From positions 1-64,000 of the forward strand of contig JACPDW010000002.1 in the NCBI GenBank assembly GCA_016183815.1: a stretch of 64,000 bases of DNA. The letters are read 5' to 3'. Under the pieces are notes generated by a model that was given only the letters and a program-made list of their open reading frames with translations, searched no databases and was not told where the DNA came from. Shown here one piece after another: positions 46,219-54,992 of this stretch. A program made the position numbers and the translations under genes. Source of the DNA: Flavobacteriia bacterium (lineage in GTDB: Bacteria > Bacteroidota > Bacteroidia > Flavobacteriales_D > Crocinitomicaceae). Each line of letters starts with the position of its first letter. Position 1 is the first letter of the stretch.

Positions 46219-47958
46219 TTATTTTTTTAAAGGAATGGTAAGTTTTAATTTAAATCCTTGATTTGATGTGATATAGTCTATTTTTCCAGAAAAAGATTTT
46301 ACTCGGGCTTCGATGCTGTTGAGTCCAACTCCTTTAGTAATGTTTGAAAAATCACAACCTATACCGTTGTCATAATAGGTGAAATTAAATTGATTTTCTA
46401 TTTTTTCGATTTGAAGTGAAATTGAATTAGCGTTTGCGTATTTGATGGTATTAGTAAATAATTCTTGGGTGATACGAAAACAATTTAACTCTAATTTTTC
46501 TTCAAGTCTAAAATCGAGCATTTGGAAGTTTATTTCTAAATCTGGGTTAAGATACAATAAGTTATTAATATATTCCTCAACAGCTGATTTTAAACCAAAT
46601 TGTTTGAGGGTTGGCGAAAAAAGTTCATGTGAAATTGCTCTTGAACGGGAATTGGCTTGCAATAATAAAGCATCAATTCTATTAAATAAATCCTTATGTT
46701 GGTCAGTAAAAACTTGTTTACTTTTTGTAAAAAGCATTCTACAAACTCCTAAAATCCCACCTAAATCGTCGTGTATTTCTTGAGAAATTTTAATCCGTTG
46801 ATTTTCTTCTCCATGCATCGTGGCAGTTATTATCTCTATCTTTGCCTTATTTTTTTGTTGGATGGATTTCCAGCGAAGCCAAATTAAAATTATTCCAAAG
46901 ATGAGTAAAGTAATTATTGAAATCAATATAAAACTGAAAATAAACTGTTTATGTTTAGCATCCTTTTTTTGAATTTCTAGTTTCATTTCTGCTAAATCTT
47001 TTTTGCGTTCAGCAGCTTGATATTTTTCTTGTGTTTCAACAATAAATTCATTTTTTTCCTCATTAAATAGTTGATCTTTTAATGCAATATATCTTTTGTA
47101 ATAAACATAAGCAATGGGAACATTTCTTTTTTTCTCATAAATTTCAGATAAGTTGATTAAAATGGTTTTCTTTTCTTCTTTAGAACCTAAAGCGTCCACT
47201 ATATCTAAAGCTTTTTTATAATAATACAAAGAGGAGTCTAACTGATTTAAATCGCGATAAATAGTAGCGAGGTTGTTGATGGCTACAGAAATTCCGAGAG
47301 AATCATTAAATTGGTTAGCCAACTTTTTTGCTTGAATTATGTAAGGTAATGCTAACGATGGTTTTTCAAGATGAATATAAGATGCACCAATGTTTGAAAG
47401 TACAATTTGATTATTATAGGTATTTGAATTTTCTAAAATAAATTGTGCTTTTTTAAAGTATGATATTGCATTTGTAAAATCATTTTGTTTAAAGTTTAAT
47501 TCTCCTAAATTGTTATAACATTGACCTACTCCAATATTATCATTATTCTTTTCATAATAATAAATAGATTTTGATAAATTTTGTTTAGCTCTTTCAAAAT
47601 CATCAATATTTGAGTAATTAGAAGCGATTAAAAAATAACTTTTTGCTAAAAGTTTATAATCCTTTTTATTACTTTCTAATAATTTATATAAAAAAAAGAG
47701 GGAACTATCACTTTTTTCAAGTGAATAATAATTATTAGCAATCTTATAATAAATTTCAGATTTTATAGGATTATCTATTTTAAAATTTAGAAGCTTTTTT
47801 AAAATAGAATTTGATTCATTGAAATTTCCATTTTTTCTAAAATCAAGAGCAGTACTATACAAATTGTTTAAATTACTACTCTTGAATTTTACTGTATTAT
47901 TTTGACATAAAAAATTGAATATTATTAAAATATAGAATAAATTAATTATCCATCTCAT
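46219..47958 (-). CDS. TPR-containing sensor histidine kinase (HisKA_3/NarX type)
   Basis: The 579-residue product has an N-terminal signal anchor (MRWIINLFYILIIFNFLC), about six TPR units (about 25-290), a coiled coil (NEFIVETQEKYQAAERKKDL) and one membrane helix (FIFSFILISIITLLIFGIIL). The kinase core has phospho-acceptor His396 in ISQEIHDDLGG and ATP-site motifs NTIKYA, YDNGIGCDF and GVGLNSIEAR. It starts 19 bp after the 118-residue hypothetical gene and shares the cluster with two NarL-type regulators, its likely partners. It is a paralogue of the kinase at 17567-19303. Confidence 0.93.
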   Translation of the reverse strand: MRWIINLFYILIIFNFLCQNNTVKFKSSNLNNLYSTALDFRKNGNFNESNSILKKLLNFKIDNPIKSEIYYKIANNYYSLEKSDSSLFFLYKLLESNKKDYKLLAKSYFLIASNYSNIDDFERAKQNLSKSIYYYEKNNDNIGVGQCYNNLGELNFKQNDFTNAISYFKKAQFILENSNTYNNQIVLSNIGASYIHLEKPSLALPYIIQAKKLANQFNDSLGISVAINNLATIYRDLNQLDSSLYYYKKALDIVDALGSKEEKKTILINLSEIYEKKRNVPIAYVYYKRYIALKDQLFNEEKNEFIVETQEKYQAAERKKDLAEMKLEIQKKDAKHKQFIFSFILISIITLLIFGIILIWLRWKSIQQKNKAKIEIITATMHGEENQRIKISQEIHDDLGGILGVCRMLFTKSKQVFTDQHKDLFNRIDALLLQANSRSRAISHELFSPTLKQFGLKSAVEEYINNLLYLNPDLEINFQMLDFRLEEKLELNCFRITQELFTNTIKYANANSISLQIEKIENQFNFTYYDNGIGCDFSNITKGVGLNSIEARVKSFSGKIDYITSNQGFKLKLTIPLKK

Positions 47959-47977
47959 TTGTCAAAAATAACAAAAA

Positions 47978-48334
47978 CTATTCAACTATAATTTTCCTCA
48001 CAATTGCCCCTCCTCTTTCTTTATACATTTGCATTGCATTATCCCAAGCTTTGTAAACTACTTCTACAAAAGGTTTGGATTCGCTTATTTCATAAGGAGT
48101 AGCAATAGGAATACTACCACTTAATGTGAGTGGATTTCCATTGCCACCATCTTCTAATTGGATTACAATTTTAACTCCAGGAATTTCTTTAGTAACTGAA
48201 TCAAAAGTATTAATTTGAGTTTTTGTTACTGTACCTTCAGTATATTTTTTTCCAGGAGAAAAAATATTGTAATCTAGGTTGTAAGTCCCATTACCATTAT
48301 CGATTAAATCGATTTCACTTTTAAATTTTGCCAT
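47978..48334 (-). CDS. Hypothetical protein between regulator and kinase genes
   Basis: The 118-residue product starts MAKFKSEIDLIDNGNGTYNL and has beta-rich, Gly-rich composition (VIQLEDGGNGNPLTLSGSIP) without a signal peptide. It ends ERGGAIVRKIIVE. No named family is recognised. Co-transcription with the kinase (19-bp gap) and a palindrome upstream of its ATG suggest it works with, or is an output of, this two-component system. Confidence 0.65.
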   Translation of the reverse strand: MAKFKSEIDLIDNGNGTYNLDYNIFSPGKKYTEGTVTKTQINTFDSVTKEIPGVKIVIQLEDGGNGNPLTLSGSIPIATPYEISESKPFVEVVYKAWDNAMQMYKERGGAIVRKIIVE

Positions 48335-48392
48335 AATTATTGATTTTAAAAATTAACATTGCAAATTAATATATAAAAATTCAAATAATATA

Positions 48393-48408
48393 CTACCAAA
48401 ATGGGTAG
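48393..48408 (-). promoter_or_regulatory. Related palindrome C, upstream of the hypothetical-kinase genes
   Basis: CTACC (48393-48397) and GGTAG (48404-48408) form an inverted repeat around AAAATG; the minus strand reads TACCCATTTTGGTA. The palindrome centre lies 33.5 bases before AATTTGC, a -7-like sequence, compared with 32.5 at sites A and B. The arms are A/T-substituted relative to CCCCG, so it would be a weaker or variant site. Confidence 0.4.
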
Positions 48409-48424
48409 GATTTTAATGATTTAA

Positions 48425-49078
48425 TTAAATAATATTATTCTTAACAGCAAAAATTGCTAATCCAACAGCTTTTTTGACTCCAATTTTTTTAAGCAAACTT
48501 TTTCTATAAGATTCGGCTGTTAAATGTGAAATATTCAATTTATCCCCTATTTGAGCATCTGTTTTTTCTTCACATATTGCTCTAAGCACTTCAATTTCAC
48601 GGGTGGTTAGTTCAATATTATCTTCAAATTGATGTTTAATTTTTCCATTTTTAAGTAAGTTTTTTAAAAGGTCTATTGTCCAATATTCATTAAAATAGAA
48701 ACCATTTTCAATGACTTCATTTATTGCTTCTATAATAGTTTCTATATCTGAATCTTTTGCTAAATAGCCATTTCCTCCAGACAATATCGCTGTTTCAATG
48801 AATTTTTTTGAAATATGATTAGTTAAAAAAAGAACATGTACTTCTGGAAATTGTTCATTAATCTCCTTACATGCTTCAAATCCATTTTTTATTGGCATAT
48901 CAATATCCATAAAAACAACATCAGGAAGTGTTTTATTGCTTAATATCATATCAATTAACTCTTTACCATCTTTGGCAGAATGTAGTAATTGAAATTGAGG
49001 AATTGTTTCTAGTATCATTGAAAACCCATTTCTCATCAATTGATGATCGTCAGCTAGAGCCAAATAAATTTTTTCCAT
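48425..49078 (-). CDS. NarL/LuxR-family response regulator
   Basis: The 217-residue product has a receiver domain (acidic pair ADDH at 9-12, phospho-acceptor Asp58 in VFMDIDMP, Thr region LFLTNH, Lys LAKDSD) and a C-terminal LuxR helix-turn-helix (LTTREIEVLRAICEEKTDAQ ... LNISHLTAESYRKSLLKKIG). It starts 15 bp after the other regulator gene and belongs to the same transcript. It is a likely binder of the CCCCG palindromes; which of the two regulators binds cannot be told. Confidence 0.93.
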   Translation of the reverse strand: MEKIYLALADDHQLMRNGFSMILETIPQFQLLHSAKDGKELIDMILSNKTLPDVVFMDIDMPIKNGFEACKEINEQFPEVHVLFLTNHISKKFIETAILSGGNGYLAKDSDIETIIEAINEVIENGFYFNEYWTIDLLKNLLKNGKIKHQFEDNIELTTREIEVLRAICEEKTDAQIGDKLNISHLTAESYRKSLLKKIGVKKAVGLAIFAVKNNII

Positions 49079-49093
49079 ATTTATTTTTTAATT

Positions 49094-49729
49094 TTAATTA
49101 AGGTGAACAAAACCAAGCTCAATGGCTTTAACTGCTAATTCAACAGATTTATTGACTTTCAATTTTTGTCTTAAATTTCTTTTATGATATTCAACACCAT
49201 CAGTCTCAATACATAATTTCTGTGCAATTTGTTTATTAGAAAAGCCAAATACAATTAATTCTAGAATTTCACGTTCTCGTTCAGTTAAATTAAAAGTGAT
49301 TTTTGAGGAGTTATGATTTTTTACTACAATTGTTGCAATTTCTTGACTTAAAAAAGTTAAATTGTTTGATACCACCTCGATAGCTTTAATTAATTCTTCT
49401 CCACTGCAACTCTTCAATAGATAAGACATTACACCTTCTTGTAATCCTGCTAAAACAAAGTCTTTATTTTTATATTGTGACAATAAAATTACCTTTATTT
49501 CAGGGAATTTTTCGCGCATTATTTTTGCAACTTCTATGCCTGATAAATCGGGCAATTTGACATCTAAAATCAATATTTCAAAATATAAATTTCCAGCTTT
49601 TAATTCAATTAAAAATTCTTGTGCCAATGGAAATTTAGCAACAACTTGATGTTTCCCCTCATCTTCAATCAAATACTGAAGAGATTCCATTACAATTAGA
49701 TGGTCATCTACTATTACAATTTTTGCCAT
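49094..49729 (-). CDS. NarL/LuxR-family response regulator
   Basis: The 211-residue product has a receiver domain (VDDH at 7-10, phospho-acceptor Asp56 in LILDVKLPD, SQYK and LLKSCSG) and a LuxR-type helix-turn-helix (FNLTEREREILELIVFGFSN ... VEYHKRNLRQKLKV). It heads the minus-strand regulator pair and is divergent from the P-loop gene, whose operator lies between them. Confidence 0.93.
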   Translation of the reverse strand: MAKIVIVDDHLIVMESLQYLIEDEGKHQVVAKFPLAQEFLIELKAGNLYFEILILDVKLPDLSGIEVAKIMREKFPEIKVILLSQYKNKDFVLAGLQEGVMSYLLKSCSGEELIKAIEVVSNNLTFLSQEIATIVVKNHNSSKITFNLTEREREILELIVFGFSNKQIAQKLCIETDGVEYHKRNLRQKLKVNKSVELAVKAIELGFVHLN

Positions 49730-49808
49730 TTTAACTTTTTCGCAATAAATGTAGTAAAAGTTCTTATTTTCTTTAATTAAATTTTTATTAATGAATTAAA
49801 AAAAAATG

Positions 49809-49833
49809 AAAATACCCCGATTTCGGGGATTGT
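49809..49833 (+). promoter_or_regulatory. Palindromic operator A, upstream of the P-loop gene
   Basis: The core CCCCGA-TT-TCGGGG (6-bp arms, 49815-49828) is preceded by AAAATA and followed by ATTGT. Exactly 20 bases later is AACTTTAC (49854-49861), in the place of a -7 box, then the ATG at 49865. Site B has the same sequence at 24 of 25 positions and the same 20-base spacing. The short distance to the ATG implies a very short or absent leader. Confidence 0.75.
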
Positions 49834-49864
49834 ACAGTTTAAAAAAACCATAGAACTTTACCAC

Positions 49865-50338
49865 ATGAAAAATATTGTAAATATGAAATATATTATTGCT
49901 CTTTATAACAACACAGACAATGGAAAAACTCAAACCTTATGGCATATTGCAAAATTGCTTATTTCTGATAATTCTAATACAATTAAATTTAGTACATTAA
50001 GTGAAAACCCTCAGCTTGATTTTAGTTTAGTCATTGAAGTTGACGGCGAAATTATTTTAATCGAATCAACAGTAGATTCAAGCAAAAATAATTACACAAA
50101 AATGAGAAAATTTAATTTAGAATACAATGTTAATTATGTTTTTTGTGCAACACACACTAGCGGTCAAACACTACTTGATGTCAATCGATTTGCAAATGAA
50201 TATGGTTTCAAAACAATATGGACTTCCAATTATCAAATAGACGAAGACAATAATTACGACTTTTTTAATAAACTAAAAGCCAAACATTTATTGCAATCAA
50301 TGATGAGATATAGATTGTCGAAGGCAAAATTGTGTTAA
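49865..50338 (+). CDS. Small P-loop-like protein of the two-component regulon
   Basis: The 157-residue product (or 151 from the second ATG at 49883) has a Walker-A-like segment YNNTDNGKTQTL (Lys21-Thr22) directly after the first strand. A strand-rich middle follows (VDGEIILIESTVDS), then a YVFCATHTSGQTLLDV segment. The layout recalls small P-loop proteins of Bacteroidota with a ...GKT... start and an ESQGD-type second motif. Here the glycines of the loop are replaced by Asn, so nucleotide binding is uncertain. It is divergent from the regulators and carries operator A in its promoter. Confidence 0.65.
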   Translation: MKNIVNMKYIIALYNNTDNGKTQTLWHIAKLLISDNSNTIKFSTLSENPQLDFSLVIEVDGEIILIESTVDSSKNNYTKMRKFNLEYNVNYVFCATHTSGQTLLDVNRFANEYGFKTIWTSNYQIDEDNNYDFFNKLKAKHLLQSMMRYRLSKAKLC

Positions 50339-50471
50339 CTTACTTGCCAATTTATAATTGAAAAAAAATAACATCAAAAAAAAAATAATTAATGTACTAA
50401 CTTAAATTTAAAAAAAGCTTATTTATAAAATTATAATAATATAGATGACGAAAATCTTATTTCAAATCAAT

Positions 50472-51626
50472 TTAAATCCTAACTTTTAAAGTTTCCTTAA
50501 TAAACTTCACTTGATTTTTTAAAAGATTTAAATCCTCTCCACAAACTGTAATGTGTCCCATTTTTCTATAGGATTTTGTTTCTTCTTTCCCATACAGATG
50601 TAAGTGTACATTCTGCATTTCTACAATTTTTTCAATGTTTTCATAATGTGCTTTACCATTAAAACCATTTTCACCTAATACATTAATCATTATCCCTTTC
50701 TGAATGTTATCAGTTTTACCTAAGGGTAAATTGTTAATGGCTCTTAACATTTGTTCAAATTGTGAGGTCACAGAACATTCGATTGTATGATGCCCGCTAT
50801 TGTGAGGACGTGGAGCCATTTCATTTACTAAAACATTATTATTTGTATCAATAAAAAATTCTACTGCCAATAGGCCAACCATATCAAGTTTTTGAATAAT
50901 AAGTTTTGATAATTCTTGGGCTTCCTCTTCTAGTTTTTCATCAATTTCAGCTGGAGAAAATAAATAGTCAACTAAATTTGCTTCCTGATTAAAAGCACAT
51001 TCAACTGCTGGATAACTAACACATTCACCTTTCTCATTTCTTGCGACAATCACTGAAATTTCTTTAATAATTTTCACCTTCTCTTCTATGATGCATGGTG
51101 CATCGAAAATGTCTTGTAATTTTTCATAATTATTGACTACACAAACCCCTTTTCCATCGTACCCCCCTTTTCTTAATTTCTGCACCACTTGTCTAAAATC
51201 ATTCTTTTGAAAATATTGAATAATTTCTTGTCTATTATTAAAAACATTAAATGGAGAAGTAGGAATATTATGTTCTATATAGAACTTTTTTTGTAAAGCT
51301 TTATCCTGAATTAACTCAATTACTCTTGCTTGGGGAAAAACTTTTTTCCCTCTTTTTTCCAATTCATATAAGGCATCTACATTTACGTTTTCAATTTCAA
51401 TACTGATAATATCTTTATCTTCAGCAAAATGTAATACTTCATCATACGATAATATATTTCCTTGAGTAAATCCCTTTGATGAGAAAGCACTCGGAGAATT
51501 TATATCACTGTCCATACAGTAAATATTCATATTAAAATCAGTTGCCGCTTGAATTAACATTCTTCCCAACTGACCACCTCCTAAAATTCCAATTTTAAAG
51601 GAATCTGAATACCATTTATTTTTCAT
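50472..51626 (-). CDS. purK: 5-(carboxyamino)imidazole ribonucleotide synthase
   Basis: The 384-residue product uses ATP and bicarbonate to carboxylate AIR in purine synthesis. It has KIGILGGGQLGRMLIQAA at the N-terminus, an ATP-grasp domain with KLRKGGYDGKGVCVV, and the metal and substrate region VNEMAPRPHNSGHHTIE. Length is normal. No purE is nearby. It lies 1 base after the ferredoxin gene. Confidence 0.95.
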   Translation of the reverse strand: MKNKWYSDSFKIGILGGGQLGRMLIQAATDFNMNIYCMDSDINSPSAFSSKGFTQGNILSYDEVLHFAEDKDIISIEIENVNVDALYELEKRGKKVFPQARVIELIQDKALQKKFYIEHNIPTSPFNVFNNRQEIIQYFQKNDFRQVVQKLRKGGYDGKGVCVVNNYEKLQDIFDAPCIIEEKVKIIKEISVIVARNEKGECVSYPAVECAFNQEANLVDYLFSPAEIDEKLEEEAQELSKLIIQKLDMVGLLAVEFFIDTNNNVLVNEMAPRPHNSGHHTIECSVTSQFEQMLRAINNLPLGKTDNIQKGIMINVLGENGFNGKAHYENIEKIVEMQNVHLHLYGKEETKSYRKMGHITVCGEDLNLLKNQVKFIKETLKVRI

Positions 51627-51627
51627 T

Positions 51628-51954
51628 TTATAACGATTCCGGAGCTAATCTTAACACCATTCCATTTAATTCCTCTTTTACCCTAATTTGACAGGCCAAT
51701 CTAGAATTTGTTTGAACAAAAAAAGCTTGATCTAACATGTCTAATTCTTGTTCAGATTGTTCGTCAAGTTGTGTATTGGATTCTAAATAACATTGACAAG
51801 TAGCACACAAAGCCATTCCACCACACTCTCCTTTAACAGGTAATTCATATAATTTACAAACTTCCATTACATTTAAGTTCATATCAACAGGTGCTTCGAT
51901 AAGATTTTCTTTACCCTCTCTGTCAATTATTGTTATTTGAATTGCATTTTCCAT
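51628..51954 (-). CDS. 2Fe-2S ferredoxin (adrenodoxin type)
   Basis: The 108-residue product has the cluster-binding pattern C-x5-C-x2-C in KGECGGMALCATCQC and the fourth Cys in SRLACQIRV. This is the spacing of vertebrate-type and isc-linked ferredoxins. It transfers electrons in the cytosol; its redox partner cannot be named from this context. It is next to purK (1 bp) and 12 bp after the DUF1343 gene. Confidence 0.9.
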   Translation of the reverse strand: MENAIQITIIDREGKENLIEAPVDMNLNVMEVCKLYELPVKGECGGMALCATCQCYLESNTQLDEQSEQELDMLDQAFFVQTNSRLACQIRVKEELNGMVLRLAPESL

Positions 51955-51966
51955 TTTTATATCATT

Positions 51967-53265
51967 CTAATTGTACAAAAGATATCTTGCTCTAATTTTT
52001 CTAAAATCTCTGATTCCATTTTTCCATGAATGTTTAATCTCTTTTGCCGTCCAACCATCATTTAATTGCCTTCTTAATTCAGCCGTTCCTGCCAAACGAT
52101 CAAAAAAATTAGGTTGATTAATAAACTCTATACTATCACCTAAATATTTTTTTGCATCAATTAAAAAATTCAAGTGAATTTCATAAATTCTTTTTTCTGC
52201 AAAATCGGAAAGATCCATTCCATTACATTCTATATACTCCCATAATGGATTTTTTGCACCTTGGTTTGATATTGGAATAAATTTATAACCTAATTCAGGG
52301 AATTTAGGATGTCCAAATATTTCAAAAGGACGATTTGTTCCCCTACCTACACTAACTGTTGTAGCTTCAAAAAAACACAAACTCGGATAAAGTGAAACAG
52401 CTATATCTGATCGTAAATTTGGACTTGGTGGAGTTTGAATCGAATAAGGCATCTTTCTTGAATAATTTTTGCAAGGAACTACCATTAATTCACAGTGGAT
52501 ACTGTCACTTAACCAACATTCACCATTTATCATTAAAGCATATTCTCCTATTGTCATTCCATACACTATCGGAACAGGATGCATTCCAATAAAAGATCGA
52601 TACCTAAGCTCCCGAACGGGACCATCGACATAATGAGAATTTGGGTTAGGTCTATCTAACAAAATAAATTTTTTATTGTTTTCAGCACAAGCTTCCATTA
52701 CGTAGTGTAAGGTCGATATATAGGTATAAAAACGAACACCAACATCTTGAACATCAAAAAGTACAATATCGACATCAGCTAATTGTGAGGGTTTGGGTTT
52801 TTTATTGTTTCCATAAAGTGAGATTAATGGTAAACCTGTTTTTTCATCAATGATACTATACACCTTTTCTCCTGCACCAGTTTCCCCTCTAAAACCATGC
52901 TCAGGACAAAAAACCTTTACAATCTGAACACCTAATGACAACAATGAATCTACTATGTGTTTGTCACCAATCATAGATGTTTGATTTCCAACTATAGCCA
53001 CTCGTTTACCAATTAAACTATCTATGTACATAGATGTTCTTTCATTACCTATATACAAAGGGTGTTTTTTTGATAAATCATAAGTATCTTCTTCTTTTAT
53101 TTCGATTACAGGTTCTTTAACAACATGTTCTTCAATTTCTTTGCTTTTGGTATTTTTATTTTTACTTAATTTTTTAGATGGTGAGCAAGATGATAAAAGA
53201 AAAAGAAAAAGAATGCTTTTAAAGCCCAAAAGCAATATGTATTTTTGTGTTTTTAAAAAATCCAA
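51967..53265 (-). CDS. DUF1343 lipoprotein (NamZ-like exo-N-acetylmuramidase family)
   Basis: I start it at TTG 53265, giving about 432 residues, because LDFLKTQKYILLLGFKSILF followed by LFLLSSC is a lipoprotein signal with its Cys in LSSC; the in-frame ATGs (53433, 53391) lie deep inside the divergent permease gene. The mature part has the DUF1343 signatures VGNQTSMIGDKHIVDSLL, FCPEHGFRGETGAGE, VDIVLFDVQDVGVRFYTYIS and LDRPNPN. Characterised members remove terminal N-acetylmuramic acid from peptidoglycan fragments. It is anchored in the envelope. Confidence 0.85.
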   Translation of the reverse strand: MDFLKTQKYILLLGFKSILFLFLLSSCSPSKKLSKNKNTKSKEIEEHVVKEPVIEIKEEDTYDLSKKHPLYIGNERTSMYIDSLIGKRVAIVGNQTSMIGDKHIVDSLLSLGVQIVKVFCPEHGFRGETGAGEKVYSIIDEKTGLPLISLYGNNKKPKPSQLADVDIVLFDVQDVGVRFYTYISTLHYVMEACAENNKKFILLDRPNPNSHYVDGPVRELRYRSFIGMHPVPIVYGMTIGEYALMINGECWLSDSIHCELMVVPCKNYSRKMPYSIQTPPSPNLRSDIAVSLYPSLCFFEATTVSVGRGTNRPFEIFGHPKFPELGYKFIPISNQGAKNPLWEYIECNGMDLSDFAEKRIYEIHLNFLIDAKKYLGDSIEFINQPNFFDRLAGTAELRRQLNDGWTAKEIKHSWKNGIRDFRKIRARYLLYN

Positions 53266-53266
53266 T

Positions 53267-54922
53267 TTGAATACATCATTTTTTATAGCTAAAAAAATCT
53301 TCAACGACAATAAAAAAGGAAGAAATGAAACCTCCCCAATTATTAAGTTAGCTGTATTTAGTATCTCTTTAGCCCTTGCTGTAAATATCATTACTTTTGC
53401 AGTTGTTATCGGATTTAAAAACGAAGTAAGCAATAAAATTTTAGGTTTTGGCTCTCATGCTTTTGTTTCTTCAACTCAATCCACTTCCCTATTTGAAAAT
53501 GAACCTATTTTAAAAAATCAAGCATTATTAGCTGATATTAAAAAAATGAGTTTTGTTAGAAACGTAAATGCTGTTGCTTTTAAACCTGCAATTTTACAAT
53601 CCCACAAAATTAATAGTAAAAGTCAAGAAATACAAAGTGTTTTAATAAAAGGTGTAGAAGAAAATTTTGACTTCGATTTTTTCAAATCTTACCTGAAAGA
53701 AGGTACAATGCCTAACTATCAATCTTTTAACGCTTCAAATGAAGTCCTAATTTCAAAATGGATAGCCAATTCTTTATCTTTTAAAGTTGGAGATACAATA
53801 AATGTTTTTTTTGTTAAAAATGAAGCTGTTAAAAGAAAATTAATCTGTAAAGGTATCTATGATACTGGAATGGAAGAAATGGATAAAAAAATTTTAATCG
53901 CTGATATTAAATTAATTCAACAAATGAACGATTGGGGAATTTCATCAGAAATTGAAATTTTAGACACTACATATAACAAACAATTAATAATTAAAGGAAA
54001 AGTAAAAGGTGGCAATGGACATTATCGTTACAATTGGGGTAATGGATATACTTCGTATTCTGGCTTTACTTTTTTTCCAGTAAAAGATACTGTTTTTCGT
54101 TTGATAAGTTCTGATTATTTTACATTATTAAATGAATCAACCTCAAGAAATACTTTGCCTGACACCTCTTACTTAAAATTAAAAATCAAAGGTTATCCAA
54201 TTGGATCATATAAAAAAAATGCTGATAATACATTAGATATTTACTATCATGATGACAAAGCATTAAAAGGGAAAATTTTTGATGAAGATGCTTTTATTAG
54301 TTTCGAAAAAACACCAGGAAAAGGAAGTTTTTCAAATTATATTGGAGCATATGAAATTCAATTTAATTCATGGAAAAATTTTGATGAAAATATCAATCAA
54401 TTAAAAAAAATGATTCGATTTTCCTATTCAGATGAATTTCAAGATATTCATCTTACCTCTCTGAAAGAAAATGAAAGAGAAATTTTTGTTTGGTTGGATT
54501 TTTTAGACATCAATGTTTATGTCATTATCACTTTAATGCTAATAATTGGAATTATTAATATGGGCTCTGCTTTATTAGTTTTAATAATAAGTAACACTTC
54601 GTCTATTGGTTTATTTATGGCTCTTGGTATGAAAAATACTGCCATAAAAAAAATATTTATGTATAGAATTTTATTTTTATTGCTAAAAGGGTTATTTTAT
54701 GGAAATCTTGTTGCAATCGTCTTTTATTTTTCACAAAAATGGTGGGGTATATTATCACTTAACCCAGAAGTATATTATTTAAACAAAGTACCTGTTGAAT
54801 TGTCATTTTGGCTTTGGTTGATTATTAATATTTTAAGTATATTTGTATGCTGGCTTGCTCTTTGGATTCCCACTTTTGTAATCTCTAAAATTTCTCCTTC
54901 TAAAAATTTGCGATTCAGTTGA
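53267..54922 (+). CDS. FtsX-family ABC transporter permease (LolC/E-like)
   Basis: From TTG 53267 the product has about 551 residues and begins LNTSFFIAKKIFNDNKKG, the usual N-terminus of Bacteroidota FtsX-type permeases. ATG 53237 would add ten residues and ATG 53141 would run through the divergent gene. One membrane helix lies near residue 30 (LALAVNIITFAVVIGF), followed by a long periplasmic MacB-type domain. Three C-terminal helices complete it (VIITLMLIIGIINMGSALLV, LKGLFYGNLVAIVFYF, LWLIINILSIFVCWLALWI). These permeases move lipoproteins or other lipids with an ATPase encoded elsewhere. Start codons of this gene and the DUF1343 gene lie 1 bp apart on opposite strands. Confidence 0.82.
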   Translation: MNTSFFIAKKIFNDNKKGRNETSPIIKLAVFSISLALAVNIITFAVVIGFKNEVSNKILGFGSHAFVSSTQSTSLFENEPILKNQALLADIKKMSFVRNVNAVAFKPAILQSHKINSKSQEIQSVLIKGVEENFDFDFFKSYLKEGTMPNYQSFNASNEVLISKWIANSLSFKVGDTINVFFVKNEAVKRKLICKGIYDTGMEEMDKKILIADIKLIQQMNDWGISSEIEILDTTYNKQLIIKGKVKGGNGHYRYNWGNGYTSYSGFTFFPVKDTVFRLISSDYFTLLNESTSRNTLPDTSYLKLKIKGYPIGSYKKNADNTLDIYYHDDKALKGKIFDEDAFISFEKTPGKGSFSNYIGAYEIQFNSWKNFDENINQLKKMIRFSYSDEFQDIHLTSLKENEREIFVWLDFLDINVYVIITLMLIIGIINMGSALLVLIISNTSSIGLFMALGMKNTAIKKIFMYRILFLLLKGLFYGNLVAIVFYFSQKWWGILSLNPEVYYLNKVPVELSFWLWLIINILSIFVCWLALWIPTFVISKISPSKNLRFS

Positions 54923-54992
54923 TTGAACGGTAGCTTTTTTTGATTTAACGAAACAACTTTTCCGTTTTTTTATCGTTATATTGTATAAGTTT

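Noticed and set aside
46442-46783. 113-codon open frame antisense to the histidine kinase core
   Set aside because: It covers the conserved kinase motifs on the other strand and has no homology features of its own.
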